Assembly (NCBI GenBank): GCA_041645495.1
Contig: JBAZPZ010000001.1
Span: forward strand, 15,298-79,297
Origin: 0-14-0-20-45-22 sp041645495
GTDB taxonomy: Bacteria; Fidelibacterota; UBA2242
Length of the DNA: 64,000 bases
Reading direction: 5' to 3'
Part shown: piece after piece, positions 50,450-59,690 of the stretch
Layout of the letters: each line of letters starts with the position of its first letter
Numbering within the stretch: the stretch's first letter is position 1
Made by a program: the position numbers and the translations under genes
The notes under the pieces: generated by a model
What the model saw: the letters and a program-made list of their open reading frames with translations, nothing else
Told to the model about the DNA's origin: nothing
The model's database searches: none

Positions 50450-50696
50450 AATCCAGTGGGATACTCGCGCGCTTAAAGAATTGCGCAAAATTCCCAAAGA
50501 ATCAGCCACTCGTATTCTCATCGCCGTCAAATCTTTAGCGGAAAATCCTTTACTAGGACAACCGCTCAAAGGTGCATTTCAAGGATTTCGAAAATTACGC
50601 GTTGGTGAATTCCGCGTGATCTATTCGTTTCTTAAGGACATTGCAATAATTCAAATATTGCGGGTAGCCCACCGACGTGAGGTCTATCGTTCCTGA
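50436..50696 (+). CDS. RelE/ParE-type toxin
   Basis: An 86-residue toxin: KIQWDTRALKELRKIPKESA, then NPLLGQPLKGAFQGFRKLRV, GEFRVIYSFLKDIAIIQILR, VAHRREVYRS. The R-V-G-x-[FY]-R-V-[IL]-Y strand and the C-terminal HRREVY match RelE-superfamily mRNA interferases. RelE and ParE types cannot be separated by eye. It is cotranscribed with the upstream antitoxin, which neutralises it. Confidence 0.9.
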   Translation: MASCKIQWDTRALKELRKIPKESATRILIAVKSLAENPLLGQPLKGAFQGFRKLRVGEFRVIYSFLKDIAIIQILRVAHRREVYRS

Positions 50697-50731
50697 TTAC
50701 AAAATAGTCTAAATGACAACAACCGGGGAAA

Positions 50732-52192
50732 TTAATTTCCTGTCATTCCCAGTTTTCTTAATCTTGCCCGGAAGGTTGCTGACGGAATGTTCAGTAATTG
50801 CGCCGCGGCGCCTGCATTGCCATTGGTCTGTTTGAGCGCCGCGCGGTAATAGTCCGGAATTAATCCATTATCGAAATCGATTCCCTCGGCAGGAATGACA
50901 ATTCCCGTAGGTGAATCCGTCAGTTCGACGATGTGCAAATGTTCGGCGGTTATTTCTTCGCCGGGATAGACGAACGCGGCGGAGATGGAACTTTTCAACT
51001 GCCGGACATTTCCAGGCCAATGATAGCACTGAATCTTGGCAATTGCCGACTGTGTCAGGCTTTTGCGCTTGTCCTGCAGGTGATTGAGCAAATCCACGAG
51101 GTGTTGGGTGATCAATATTCTGTCTTCGCCGCGTTCGCGCAAAGGCGGAAGATAAATTTCCGTCTGAACCAACCGAAAGAACAGGTCTTTGCGGAATTGA
51201 CGGTCTTTGACCAATTGACGAAGGTCGCGATTGGTAGCAGATATGATACGAACGTCCACCTTTTCTTCTTTTCCACCGACGACCTGAATCGTTCCTTGGT
51301 CCAAAAAGCGGAGCAGTTTGACCTGCATATCCGGTGGCAGGTCGCCGATTTCATCGAGGAAAATGGAACCACCGTCGGCGAGTTTGAATTTGCCTTCTTT
51401 ATCCGAAATTGCACCGGTAAAACTGCCTTTTTTGTGTCCGAAAAACTCGCTCTCAAACAACTGCGGACTGATCGCTCCACAATTGATTTGGATGAAAGGC
51501 TGTTGGTTACGCAGGCTGGTAAAATGAATCGCGCTGGCGACAAGCTCTTTGCCGACGCCGGTCTCACCGCTGATAAAAATCGGCAGATCGCTTTCGGCAA
51601 ACAGGCGAATTTTCTCTTTAACATTTCGGATAGCTGCAGATTCGCCGATGATCGCATCCAAACTGGTTGAAACCTGCTGGCGAAGCAGTTTGTTTTCGCG
51701 GGAAAGTTGGGTTAACGCGGCTTTCGCTTCGCTGACGTTTTGGATTTTCGGAAAGTCATCTAAGTTAAAATTGATTTCTGAGAGGCCGGTCTCGCGGTGG
51801 ATTTGAATCAATTTTGCATTGATGACGCCGCCCTGTCGCAGAAAAATCCAGCAGGCGTGCATGGTTGGCGTCCCGGACGTGACGGAAATGGTAAATTTTG
51901 CATTCGAGTTCTCTTTGATGATCGTCTTGACTGCCTGATACATTGCTGGATAAACAGTGTTATAGTCAGTTGGATTGGCGGAAAGCGCTGGTTGATAACG
52001 AACCTGCAAAGTGGGAAAATTTAGACGACAATATTCCAGAATGGCAGAAGCTGGTTTTAAATAGGATTCGTCATTGTACAGCAGATAGAGGCGATCGAAA
52101 ACGCGCTGATGCAGAGCGGCGATGATCGCGCCGGGCTTTTCGGGCAACTGGCAGTCATTGTTACCAACGAAGGATAGAAGGACACGATTCAT
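50732..52192 (-). CDS. Sigma-54-dependent activator with N-terminal CARF-like domain
   Basis: A 486-residue enhancer-binding protein. Residues 1-140 look like a CARF domain, with VTSGTPTMHACWIFL at about 104-118, comparable to the N-terminus of RtcR. The AAA+ domain has Walker A GETGVGKE (209-216), GSFTGA (256-261; the sigma-54 contact loop is usually GAFTGA), Walker B GGSIFLDEIGDLP, and FRKDLFFRL. The C-terminal Fis-type helix-turn-helix is NGNAGAAAQLLNIPSATFRA. Nucleotide or RNA-end ligand binding would trigger transcription by sigma-54 polymerase. No -24/-12 promoter was found in the 160 bases between it and the epimerase gene. Confidence 0.85.
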   Translation of the reverse strand: MNRVLLSFVGNNDCQLPEKPGAIIAALHQRVFDRLYLLYNDESYLKPASAILEYCRLNFPTLQVRYQPALSANPTDYNTVYPAMYQAVKTIIKENSNAKFTISVTSGTPTMHACWIFLRQGGVINAKLIQIHRETGLSEINFNLDDFPKIQNVSEAKAALTQLSRENKLLRQQVSTSLDAIIGESAAIRNVKEKIRLFAESDLPIFISGETGVGKELVASAIHFTSLRNQQPFIQINCGAISPQLFESEFFGHKKGSFTGAISDKEGKFKLADGGSIFLDEIGDLPPDMQVKLLRFLDQGTIQVVGGKEEKVDVRIISATNRDLRQLVKDRQFRKDLFFRLVQTEIYLPPLRERGEDRILITQHLVDLLNHLQDKRKSLTQSAIAKIQCYHWPGNVRQLKSSISAAFVYPGEEITAEHLHIVELTDSPTGIVIPAEGIDFDNGLIPDYYRAALKQTNGNAGAAAQLLNIPSATFRARLRKLGMTGN

Positions 52193-52353
52193 GCCGAAAA
52201 TTACGGCAAATCGGCGTTTGGGAAAAGATGATTTATCTGGATCTTTCCATTTGATTCCTGATTCTGCGGCTGGCTTCTTTTAATTTCCCCTACATTCTTG
52301 CCGCTCTGCAAAATTTACATTAAGTTTCTTCCGATTATTTTTCAGGAGAAGGA

Positions 52354-53307
52354 ATGGCAATTTTAGTCACCGGCGCCGCCGGATTCATCGGTTTTCATCT
52401 TGCAAAATACCTGCTCGACGACGGACAAGAAGTCGTTGGCTACGACAACGTCAACGATTACTACGATCCCGCTCTCAAGCACGCGCGGCTCGAAATCCTG
52501 AAAAAATCCGACCGGTTTCACTTCTCTCACTCCGACCTCTGCGATTTACCAGCATTAGAATCGGTTTTTCAGCGTCACTCGATTCAAAAGGTTGTCCATT
52601 TGGCGGCGCAAGCGGGCGTCCGTTACTCGCTCATCAATCCGTTTGCCTATCAAAAATCCAATCTGGAAGGTTTCCTGAACATTATCGAATGCGCCAAACG
52701 TGCTTCCGTTAAAAATTTCATCTACGCCTCGAGTTCCAGCGTTTACGGTAATAACACGAAACTGCCATTCGCCGTCGAAGATAATGTCGATCATCCGATT
52801 TCACTTTACGCCGCCACGAAAAAAGCCGACGAACTCATCGCACATACTTACGCGCATCTGTACAAATTACCATGTACAGGATTCCGCTTTTTCACGGTTT
52901 ACGGTCCGTACGGCAGACCAGACATGGCGCTGTTCATTTTTACGAAAAATATTCTCGAAGGAAAACCGATCGACGTCTATAACTTCGGTAAGATGAAACG
53001 CGATTTTACTTATATCGACGACATCGTTTCCGGGTTGATATCCGCTCTGAACAAGCCCTTTTCCTATGAAGTTTTCAATCTCGGCAATCACAAGAGCGAA
53101 GACCTGATGGACTTTATTCGACTGATCGAAGATTATCTTGGGAAAAGAGCGATTATTAATTTTCAACCAATCCAGCCGGGCGACGTGCCGGAAACCTTTG
53201 CAGATATTTCCGCCACGACCGAAAAACTTGGATTTTTCCCGACAACTTCGATCGATGTCGGCGTTCGGAAGTTTTTAGATTGGTATATGGATTTTTATCG
53301 AATATAA
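52354..53307 (+). CDS. NAD-dependent epimerase, UDP-glucuronate 4-epimerase-like
   Basis: A 317-residue extended SDR: NAD loop TGAAGFIG (6-13), SSSSVYG (127-132), and catalytic Y152-x3-K156 (SLYAATKK). The GVRYSLINPFAYQKSNLEGF stretch and FTVYGPYGRPDMALFIFTKN are typical of the UDP-glucuronate 4-epimerase group rather than GalE. It would make UDP-galacturonate for surface polysaccharide. Followed nine bases later by the heptose-type kinase on the same strand. Preceded by AGGAGAAGG. Confidence 0.88.
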   Translation: MAILVTGAAGFIGFHLAKYLLDDGQEVVGYDNVNDYYDPALKHARLEILKKSDRFHFSHSDLCDLPALESVFQRHSIQKVVHLAAQAGVRYSLINPFAYQKSNLEGFLNIIECAKRASVKNFIYASSSSVYGNNTKLPFAVEDNVDHPISLYAATKKADELIAHTYAHLYKLPCTGFRFFTVYGPYGRPDMALFIFTKNILEGKPIDVYNFGKMKRDFTYIDDIVSGLISALNKPFSYEVFNLGNHKSEDLMDFIRLIEDYLGKRAIINFQPIQPGDVPETFADISATTEKLGFFPTTSIDVGVRKFLDWYMDFYRI

Positions 53308-53316
53308 TCGGAAAAT

Positions 53317-54282
53317 ATGACTATGAAAGAACTCTTTCAAAATTTTAAAAACCTCAACATTCTCGTCGTCGGCGACCTGATCCTCGACAACTATATCTGG
53401 GGAAACGTCAAGCGGATTTCGCCCGAAGCGCCGGTGCCGGTCGTCAGCGTCAATCACCGGGAAAATCGAATCGGCGGCGCGGGAAACGTCGCGGCAAATC
53501 TCGCTTCGCTGAATGTCAACGTGACGATCGCCGGTGTTTGCGGCGAAGATAAAAACGCCGAACTTCTTTCGGATCTATTCGACCGGGGAAAAATCCAGCA
53601 GTTCCTGATTCAAACACCGAGCCGGAAAACGACGACGAAATCCCGCATTATCGCCCAGCGTCAGCAATTGCTCCGCATCGACGAAGAAGATACGGAACCT
53701 GTAAAGAAAGATGTTGCCCGGAAACTGATTTCACAGATTTCTTCGGCAAAAGAGATTTTCGACGGCGTTATCCTTTCCGATTATGCCAAAGGATTGTTGT
53801 CGGAAGATTTTATTCAGGAAATGCTGACATTGTTCAGCGGCAAGCCGGTCATCATCGATCCGAAAGGCTTTAATTATCGGAAATATCACGGCGCAACGAC
53901 GATCAAACCGAATTTCCGGGAATTCGCCGCCGCCGTCCGCCATCCCGAACTGACAAAAGACGAGATGGATGATTATGCGCGAAAACTTGTGAAAGATCTC
54001 GGTTTGAAAGGAATAGTCGTCACGCTTGGCGAAGACGGCGTTTACATTTTGAACGATAAATCGGAAAGCCTCCGGATTCCAACGAAGGCCAAAGAAGTCT
54101 ATGATGTCAGCGGCGCAGGCGACACGTTCATCGCCTCTTTCACCGCCGGGCTTATTCTATCCGGCGATTGGTTCGTCGCCGCCAAAGCAGGCAACCTCGC
54201 TTCCGGGATTGTCGTCGGAAAAATCGGCACCGCGACGGCCACGATCGAAGAAATGTTCAATCACATCGATTTACACGGTTAG
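53317..54282 (+). CDS. PfkB-family kinase, RfaE1/HldE kinase-domain type
   Basis: A 321-residue ribokinase-family kinase: NILVVGDLILDNYIWGNVKR, RIGGAGNVAANLASLNVNVT, IIDPKGFNYRKYHGATTIKP, and the anion-hole motif DVSGAGDTFIASFTAGL. These match the kinase half of HldE, which phosphorylates D-glycero-beta-D-manno-heptose-7-phosphate in ADP-heptose synthesis for LPS. Only the kinase is present; the adenylyltransferase must be elsewhere. It shares an operon with the epimerase. Confidence 0.87.
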   Translation: MTMKELFQNFKNLNILVVGDLILDNYIWGNVKRISPEAPVPVVSVNHRENRIGGAGNVAANLASLNVNVTIAGVCGEDKNAELLSDLFDRGKIQQFLIQTPSRKTTTKSRIIAQRQQLLRIDEEDTEPVKKDVARKLISQISSAKEIFDGVILSDYAKGLLSEDFIQEMLTLFSGKPVIIDPKGFNYRKYHGATTIKPNFREFAAAVRHPELTKDEMDDYARKLVKDLGLKGIVVTLGEDGVYILNDKSESLRIPTKAKEVYDVSGAGDTFIASFTAGLILSGDWFVAAKAGNLASGIVVGKIGTATATIEEMFNHIDLHG

Positions 54283-54304
54283 GATTCGGTGTTTACCGAC
54301 GCCG

Positions 54305-55765
54305 TCAGGTTTTTAGAAGATCTTCGTACACTTTCAGATATTCATCCGCGGATTTGTCCCATGAGAAATCCTCAACCATTCCGTTCGTCATGAGCGTTTT
54401 CCAGTCGGGCTTATTCCTAAAAACGTTGAACGCATTTCCGAGTGACGCCAACAGCGAATCGATCGAATAATTGTCGAATAAGAATCCATTTCCTGTCTGA
54501 CCATCCCATTGCCTGACGGTATCGACAAGCCCGCCGGTTTTGTGAACGACCGGAACCGCTCCGTATTTGAGCGCCAGCATCTGAGTAATACCGCAAGGTT
54601 CATAACGGGACGGCATGAGAAAAATATCGGCGCCCGCGAGAATTTTATGACACATCGGATTGTTGTATCCGAAATTGACTGACACTCTGCCGGAAAATCG
54701 CGCCGCGATGTCTTTGAACGCGGTATGATATTTTTCCTCGCCGCTTCCCAGCAGGATCAATCCGACATCCATTGCCATCATCCGGTCGATGCCTTCAAGA
54801 ATCAGGTCGATGCCTTTCTGCTCGACGAGCCGCGAGACAATGCCGATCAACGGCTTTTCGATAATGAAATCCTTTAAATCCGTTCCGAGAATCAGCGCCT
54901 GTTTGTTCTTCCGCTTTCCGGCAAGATTTTCAGGACTGTAATTGATGGCGATTTCAGGATCCGATGCAGGATTCCATTTCGAATAATCTACGCCATTCAG
55001 AATGCCGATGACCGGTTTCTTTCGATTTATCATCACGCCTTTTAATCCGGCGCTGATGGCGGTATTCGTCGTCAATTCCTGAGCGTGCGTTTTGCTGACC
55101 GTTGTGACGACGTCGGCAAAGATGATCCCGGCTTTCAACGGATTGATCTGGTCGTACCACTCCATCGGCTCGGTCGGCGCAAAGAGATAACTCGGAAGAC
55201 CGAAAACATATTTTTTATCGAAAGATGTGACGCTTTGGTAAGCGATATTGTGAATCGTCAGAACGGTTTTAATGGATTTATAAATCGGTTCGTCCGCGTA
55301 GGTAGTTTTTAGATAGACGGGAATCAGCGCGGCGTGATTATCGTGACAGTGAATGATGTCCGGAATCCAGTTCAGTTCGGCAATAAGTTTCAATGCGCAT
55401 TTTTGCAGAAGCACGAATCTTTCCGGATTATTGATGTAAGGATTTCCGCGCTTATCGGTATAGACGCCTTTGCAGGAGTAAAATTCATCGTTTTCGATAA
55501 AATAGATTTCGAGATTTTCTTGCTCCGGAAGAGTCCATTTCAGCAACGAACATTTCGTCGGGATGCCGCCGATTTCGATTTCAAAGGCCAGCGACGTTTC
55601 CTGAAAAACGAATTTTGTTCGGTCGATAGCGCCGTAAGCAGGCGTGATGATTTTCACCGAGACGCCTTTTTTGACTAATGCCGCCGGCAACGCGCCAATG
55701 ACATCGCCGAGCCCGCCAACTTTCGAGAACGGACTGACTTCCGCCGCAACAAACAGAACGTTCAT
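54305..55765 (-). CDS. glgA: Glycogen synthase (GT5)
   Basis: A 486-residue GT5 enzyme: the ADP-glucose-binding KVGGLGDV at 15-22, the GVDYSKWNPASD region, GIVSRLVEQKGIDLI, and the C-terminal PSRYEPCGITQMLALKYGAV. It elongates alpha-1,4-glucan from ADP-glucose in the cytosol. It lies 17 bases downstream of the branching enzyme, so linear and branched glucan synthesis are expressed together. Convergent with the kinase gene, 22 bases apart. Confidence 0.95.
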   Translation of the reverse strand: MNVLFVAAEVSPFSKVGGLGDVIGALPAALVKKGVSVKIITPAYGAIDRTKFVFQETSLAFEIEIGGIPTKCSLLKWTLPEQENLEIYFIENDEFYSCKGVYTDKRGNPYINNPERFVLLQKCALKLIAELNWIPDIIHCHDNHAALIPVYLKTTYADEPIYKSIKTVLTIHNIAYQSVTSFDKKYVFGLPSYLFAPTEPMEWYDQINPLKAGIIFADVVTTVSKTHAQELTTNTAISAGLKGVMINRKKPVIGILNGVDYSKWNPASDPEIAINYSPENLAGKRKNKQALILGTDLKDFIIEKPLIGIVSRLVEQKGIDLILEGIDRMMAMDVGLILLGSGEEKYHTAFKDIAARFSGRVSVNFGYNNPMCHKILAGADIFLMPSRYEPCGITQMLALKYGAVPVVHKTGGLVDTVRQWDGQTGNGFLFDNYSIDSLLASLGNAFNVFRNKPDWKTLMTNGMVEDFSWDKSADEYLKVYEDLLKT

Positions 55766-55782
55766 CGTTACCTTCTAATTCT

Positions 55783-57516
55783 CTATTTCACGACTTCCGT
55801 TTCCCGGGGTTTCAGCGAGCGCCAATAAGTAAAATCGATATCTGGAAAAACGTCGTCAACCTCTTCGATCTTCGCCAGATAAACCTGCTCTCGTTCGGTC
55901 AGGAGTTTGTTGTGATCGTAGCTGATTAAAATTTTCGCGAGGCGTTTGATATGTTCGGCATGAACCGTCAGACGGCTTTCGGCGTAATCGCGCGCACTCC
56001 ACGTGCTGATCAGGAATTGCCAATCGGAACTCTCGATGAGTAAAACCTCGCGCGCCAACTGATTCAAAATGCGGCGAATGACGTCGTCTTTGGTTTCGGC
56101 ATACTTATTTGCCAGTTCGACCATTTGATCTTCGGCGGCATAGACATGCTTCCAAGTCCATTCGGTCCATTCGTTGAGCCAGATGTAATGAAATCCGCCC
56201 TGTCCCCACGAACCTTCGGGCATCGAAATAACCGTTTGTGGGCGGCTTTTTTCCAAATGGTTTCCGAGCGTAATGACCTGAACGCCGCCATTTTTGTTCA
56301 ATTTCCTCAACACTTTCCCGATGAAGCGCGGCCCTTCATGCCACCAGTGACCGAACAACTCCGTATCGAACGGCGCGGTCAGGATTCCGACCTTTCCACT
56401 TTCGCGGTGGTAATTGTCAATGTAGGAACCCAACAGTTCGACGAAGTGAGTCGCCTGATTTTCCAGCGCGTCTTCGACGTCTTCGGGATAATATTCCTGT
56501 TTGTCGGCGAGATCGGCTTTCGCGCTGGTCACCTTCCAGTAGCGATGACCGCCCGGAAAATGCTTCTTGTGAAAATCCAGATAACGACCGTCGCCGGGAT
56601 AACCATACTCGCCGCTCCAAACCTGCAGCGAGGATTCTTCGTGCCGTCCGTACACGACTGCCGCGCGGCTGGTTCCTGTCGATGACACGAGATAATTTTC
56701 GTAGATCGATCGCTCTTTTTCTTCGTCGAGCGGTTTCCAGTTCTTCTCGAATTGTTTCCAGAGCGCCTTGAGCGAGTCGAACCGGTCTAAATAGACACCG
56801 CGGTTTTTCCCGCCGAGAATCAAATGTTTATCGACAATAAAATACTGGATATCGTATTTAAACAGGAATTCTTCGACGCCTCTTCTGTAAATTTTCTTCG
56901 GATATTCCGCAATCGGCGAAGTCCATTCATAGCTCGGACGGTAGGCGCATTCCGGCAACCAGATTCCTTTCGGATCGCGTCCGAAATGTCTGCGGTAAGT
57001 TTCCTTTCCGACATGAACCTGTGCGTCGATGGATTCGTCCGTTCCCAGCAAAGGAAAATAACCATGCGTCGCGGCGCAAGTGATGATTTCCAGATGTCCG
57101 CCGTCCTGCATTTTTTTAAAGGCCATAACGATGTTTCGGTCAATTTGCGATAGAAAATAGGATTTGGTCCGGCTGTACTTGCCTTTCCACATGTCAGCCA
57201 ACTGCTTGAGATGTTCCTGCCCCTGATTTTCAAATTCGGCGAGATTTTCCTCGGCGGCAGCGATTTTCTGATCGAGATAATGAACGAAACCGTGCTTGAA
57301 CTTCTCGGATGCCAGTTGTTCCGTTAATATCGGCGTCAGTCCGATTGTGACATTGGGAGAAATTCCTTCGGAAATGAGCGATTGAAATTCGCTCAACAGG
57401 GGAATGTAGGTTTCTGCGGCGGCTTCATACAACCAGTCCATTCCGTGCGGCCATTCACCGTGATTGATGACATACGGCAAGTGACTGTGAAGGACTAAAC
57501 TAAAGTATCCTTTCAT
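55783..57516 (-). CDS. GH57 1,4-alpha-glucan branching enzyme
   Basis: A 577-residue GH57 protein beginning with MKGYFSLVLHSHLPYVINHG. The catalytic nucleophile is E189 (WLPECAYRP) and the acid/base D384 (LTAPFDTELFGHWWHEGPRF). The DUF1957-type C-terminal helical region and the EYGYPGDGRYLDFHKKHFPG stretch are typical of branching enzymes of the thermophile and candidate-phylum type. It creates alpha-1,6 branches in glycogen. First gene of the glucan operon with glgA. Confidence 0.92.
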   Translation of the reverse strand: MKGYFSLVLHSHLPYVINHGEWPHGMDWLYEAAAETYIPLLSEFQSLISEGISPNVTIGLTPILTEQLASEKFKHGFVHYLDQKIAAAEENLAEFENQGQEHLKQLADMWKGKYSRTKSYFLSQIDRNIVMAFKKMQDGGHLEIITCAATHGYFPLLGTDESIDAQVHVGKETYRRHFGRDPKGIWLPECAYRPSYEWTSPIAEYPKKIYRRGVEEFLFKYDIQYFIVDKHLILGGKNRGVYLDRFDSLKALWKQFEKNWKPLDEEKERSIYENYLVSSTGTSRAAVVYGRHEESSLQVWSGEYGYPGDGRYLDFHKKHFPGGHRYWKVTSAKADLADKQEYYPEDVEDALENQATHFVELLGSYIDNYHRESGKVGILTAPFDTELFGHWWHEGPRFIGKVLRKLNKNGGVQVITLGNHLEKSRPQTVISMPEGSWGQGGFHYIWLNEWTEWTWKHVYAAEDQMVELANKYAETKDDVIRRILNQLAREVLLIESSDWQFLISTWSARDYAESRLTVHAEHIKRLAKILISYDHNKLLTEREQVYLAKIEEVDDVFPDIDFTYWRSLKPRETEVVK

Positions 57517-57677
57517 ATCTGAATCCTTTTATTATTTTCTCTTGAATACACATGAACAAAATACGACACCGCGGGAAAATTTCAAACGCTTATGAAAAAA
57601 ATATGGCTGGAATCGTCGTGGCTCTGATGATTAAATATTTAACATCAGATAGAATTATTCGACCGATTTTAAAACTC

Positions 57678-57709
57678 AAACGGGACAGTCCCTAAGGAGT
57701 GTCCCGTTT
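57678..57709 (-). terminator. Hairpin terminator after the RRM gene
   Basis: AAACGGGACA (57678-57687) and TGTCCCGTTT (57700-57709) form a perfect 10-base stem with a 12-base loop, 34 bases past the stop of the RRM gene, followed on the minus strand by GAGTTTTAAAAT. The stem ends in A/T runs on both sides, so it may also work in the other direction. Confidence 0.7.
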
Positions 57710-57743
57710 AGTTTATATGGACGTTTATTTCGTCGAAAACGAC

Positions 57744-58103
57744 TTAGAAACGGCCGCCGCGTCTGGGCCCGCTGGAGTTTCTGCTGCCGCCGCCGCCACC
57801 GGGACGACCACCGCCGAAACCACCGCCAAAACTTCTGCCACCGCCGCTATGACCGCCTTCACTGCGCGGACGAGCTTCATTGACAGAAAGAGCGCGATTG
57901 CTGAACTCTTTACCATTCATATTGCTGATTGCCGCTTGCGCTTCGCCAGTCGTCGGCATTTCAACAAATGCAAATCCTCTCGGATCTCCGGAAAATTTGT
58001 CTTTAATGATAGAAACGGTTGAGACCTGTCCAAACGCTTCGAAAGCGCTTCTCAGTTCTTCTTCACTGACATTGGGTGATAAGTTCCCTACATAGATATT
58101 CAT
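57744..58103 (-). CDS. Single-RRM glycine-rich RNA-binding protein
   Basis: A 119-residue protein with one RNA-recognition motif: RNP2 IYVGNL (3-8) and RNP1 RGFAFVEM (42-49) both intact. A tail from about residue 80 is rich in Gly, Arg and Ser (GGHSGGGRSFGGGFGGGRPG) and resembles cyanobacterial Rbp and plant cold-induced GRP proteins. It probably binds single-stranded RNA, perhaps during stress. Strong AAAAGGAGG ribosome site. Monocistronic with its own terminator. Confidence 0.93.
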   Translation of the reverse strand: MNIYVGNLSPNVSEEELRSAFEAFGQVSTVSIIKDKFSGDPRGFAFVEMPTTGEAQAAISNMNGKEFSNRALSVNEARPRSEGGHSGGGRSFGGGFGGGRPGGGGGSRNSSGPRRGGRF

Positions 58104-58505
58104 GTTGACCTCCTTTTGTGATCTTGAACATTTTACTTCTTCTTACTAAAACCTGGGCTAAATTGCCAATCGCCATCCGGGCTCCATGTCCAACACCAAA
58201 AAGAAAGTCCTACACATCGCCGACCTGATTCAGAGAATCAAGTGGCCTTTCGGATTTCTCAGGCGGAATGTTTCCTTGTCGATTAGTTTCCACTGGTTAA
58301 GTCACTTATCAAATAACTGTGAAATAACCTACTGGTACTTTTCCACATAAACAAGATTTAATTTCCGGGCGGTTTTAATTTTAATCATTCAGTTTGTTGA
58401 TTTTCATTATTTACAAATTTAAACCTAACAGCGTCCGACCAAATTTGAATCTCTCCAACAAATACGTAACTTTTCTCTGTCATGTTATTTTGAAAGGAAA
58501 TTACG
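58104..58505. other. 402-base intergenic stretch
   Basis: A/T-rich spacer between the divergent RRM and GH16 genes. I found no open frame matching a known family, no tRNA and no clear promoter pair. The only recognisable element is the AAAGGAAA ribosome site just before the GH16 start. Confidence 0.6.
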
Positions 58506-58808
58506 ATGAGTAAAAAATCGCTTCTGCTTCTGTTCACTTTGTCCGTCGCCATCGTCACATCATCTTTCGGGGAAAAACCGCCGACACGCTCCGGTTGGAA
58601 ACTCATCTGGCGTGACGAGTTTCATGGTACGTCAATCGACCCGAACAATTGGAACATTCTCATTCGTGAAACCAGTAAACACGGTGAACTTCAATATTAT
58701 CTTCCTGACGAAGTCTATATTGAAAACGACTGCCTCAGAATCCGAAGCCGCGTCCGGAACTTCGGCTCACAAAAGTTCACCAGCGGCAGAGTCGATACAC
58801 GGGGAAAA
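58506..58808 (+). pseudogene. Truncated secreted GH16 glycosidase, N-terminal part
   Basis: About 100 residues: a signal peptide (KKSLLLLFTLSVAIVTSSFG), then the GH16 beta-sandwich start GWKLIWRDEFHGTSIDPNNW and ELQYYLPDEVYIENDCLRIR, up to FTSGRVDTRGK. A normal GH16 continues with the catalytic E-x-D-x-x-E box, which is missing. After codon GGA-AAA the sequence becomes the antisense of an acyl-CoA-synthetase gene, and the frame runs on to a stop at 58907 as non-homologous sequence. Broken at about 58806-58810. Confidence 0.8.
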
Positions 58809-59615
58809 TGCGCGCGAATGAACGAGTTTCGCCAATTTGAACATCGTCCGGGCGGCAAAACTCTTGTTGATCTTTTCCATAATGCCTGCGCGGATCGCGG
58901 CGTATAATCTCGGGACGCCGATGATGATCCCGACGCCGTTTTGGCTCAGAGTAGTGATGATGTCGTGCGAAACCATCGACGGAGAAAAGGCAATTGGTGC
59001 GCCGACGTACAGCGGTGCGACCAATGAGCCTAACAGCGGAAAAACATGATGAAAAGGCAGTAACGCCAGGACGGTTCGGTCGGGCGTAAAAATCGGAATT
59101 TCACGCGAAACCGCGAAGACATTTGCCAGCATGTTATCGTAAGAAAGCATCACACCTTTCGGCGAGTTGGTTGTTCCGGATGTATAAATGATAGCCGCCG
59201 TTTCTGACGTATCGGGCGGATCGATTTCTTCCGGAGAATAATCACCGAGATCATACCGTTGCTCTTCAAAAACAAAAACACGAACCTCGTGGTGCACTTG
59301 TTCGAGAGCCTGATTCAAAACGCCTTGCGTCTCCGTCGCACAAAAAACGACTTCGGGCTGGCAATCGTTCAGAATATAGGCGACTTCATCCGACGACGAG
59401 AGGAAATCGATCGGAACGGCGATGCAATGATTTTTCCACGCGGCATAAAAAGCGTACACCCATTCGGGACTATTGGGAGCGAAAATCACCACTTTGCCGG
59501 ATTTTCTATCCGGGAAAAGCGTCGCGAAAAAATGAATGTGACTCAGCAGATCGCGGTAACTGACGAGTAGGTCGCGCCAGACGATAGCGGTTTTATCGGA
59601 ATTTTTAATGAACAC
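58809..59615 (-). pseudogene. Truncated AMP-binding (acyl-CoA synthetase-like) gene, N-terminal part
   Basis: About 265 residues of an adenylate-forming enzyme: FIKNSDKTAIVWRDLLVSYR, the nucleotide-binding loop IIYTSGTTNSPKGVMLSYDN, LLPFHHVFPLLGSLVAPLYV, up to FAARTMFKLAKLVHSRAF. The remaining 40-50 percent, including the A8 hinge and catalytic lysine, is absent; the frame ends at 58767 in antisense GH16 sequence. The start is GTG. It would not be a functional ligase. A promoter at 59642-59670 is intact. Confidence 0.8.
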
Positions 59616-59641
59616 TCAAGGCTCTTTTTGTTGACGCTATG

Positions 59642-59670
59642 ATTATACGGAAATTTTGGAGAAAATGCAA
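59642..59670 (-). promoter_or_regulatory. Promoter of the truncated AMP-binding gene
   Basis: Minus-strand TTGCAT (59665-59670), 17-base spacer, TATAAT (59642-59647); the -10 is a perfect match and the -35 matches at three positions. It lies 27 bases before the GTG start. Confidence 0.5.
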
Positions 59671-59690
59671 AAACAGGAATTTCAGCCGGT

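Noticed and set aside
52193..52353. Sigma-54 promoter between the CARF activator and the epimerase gene
   Set aside because: No TGGC-N8-TGC(A/T)-like pair was found on either strand.
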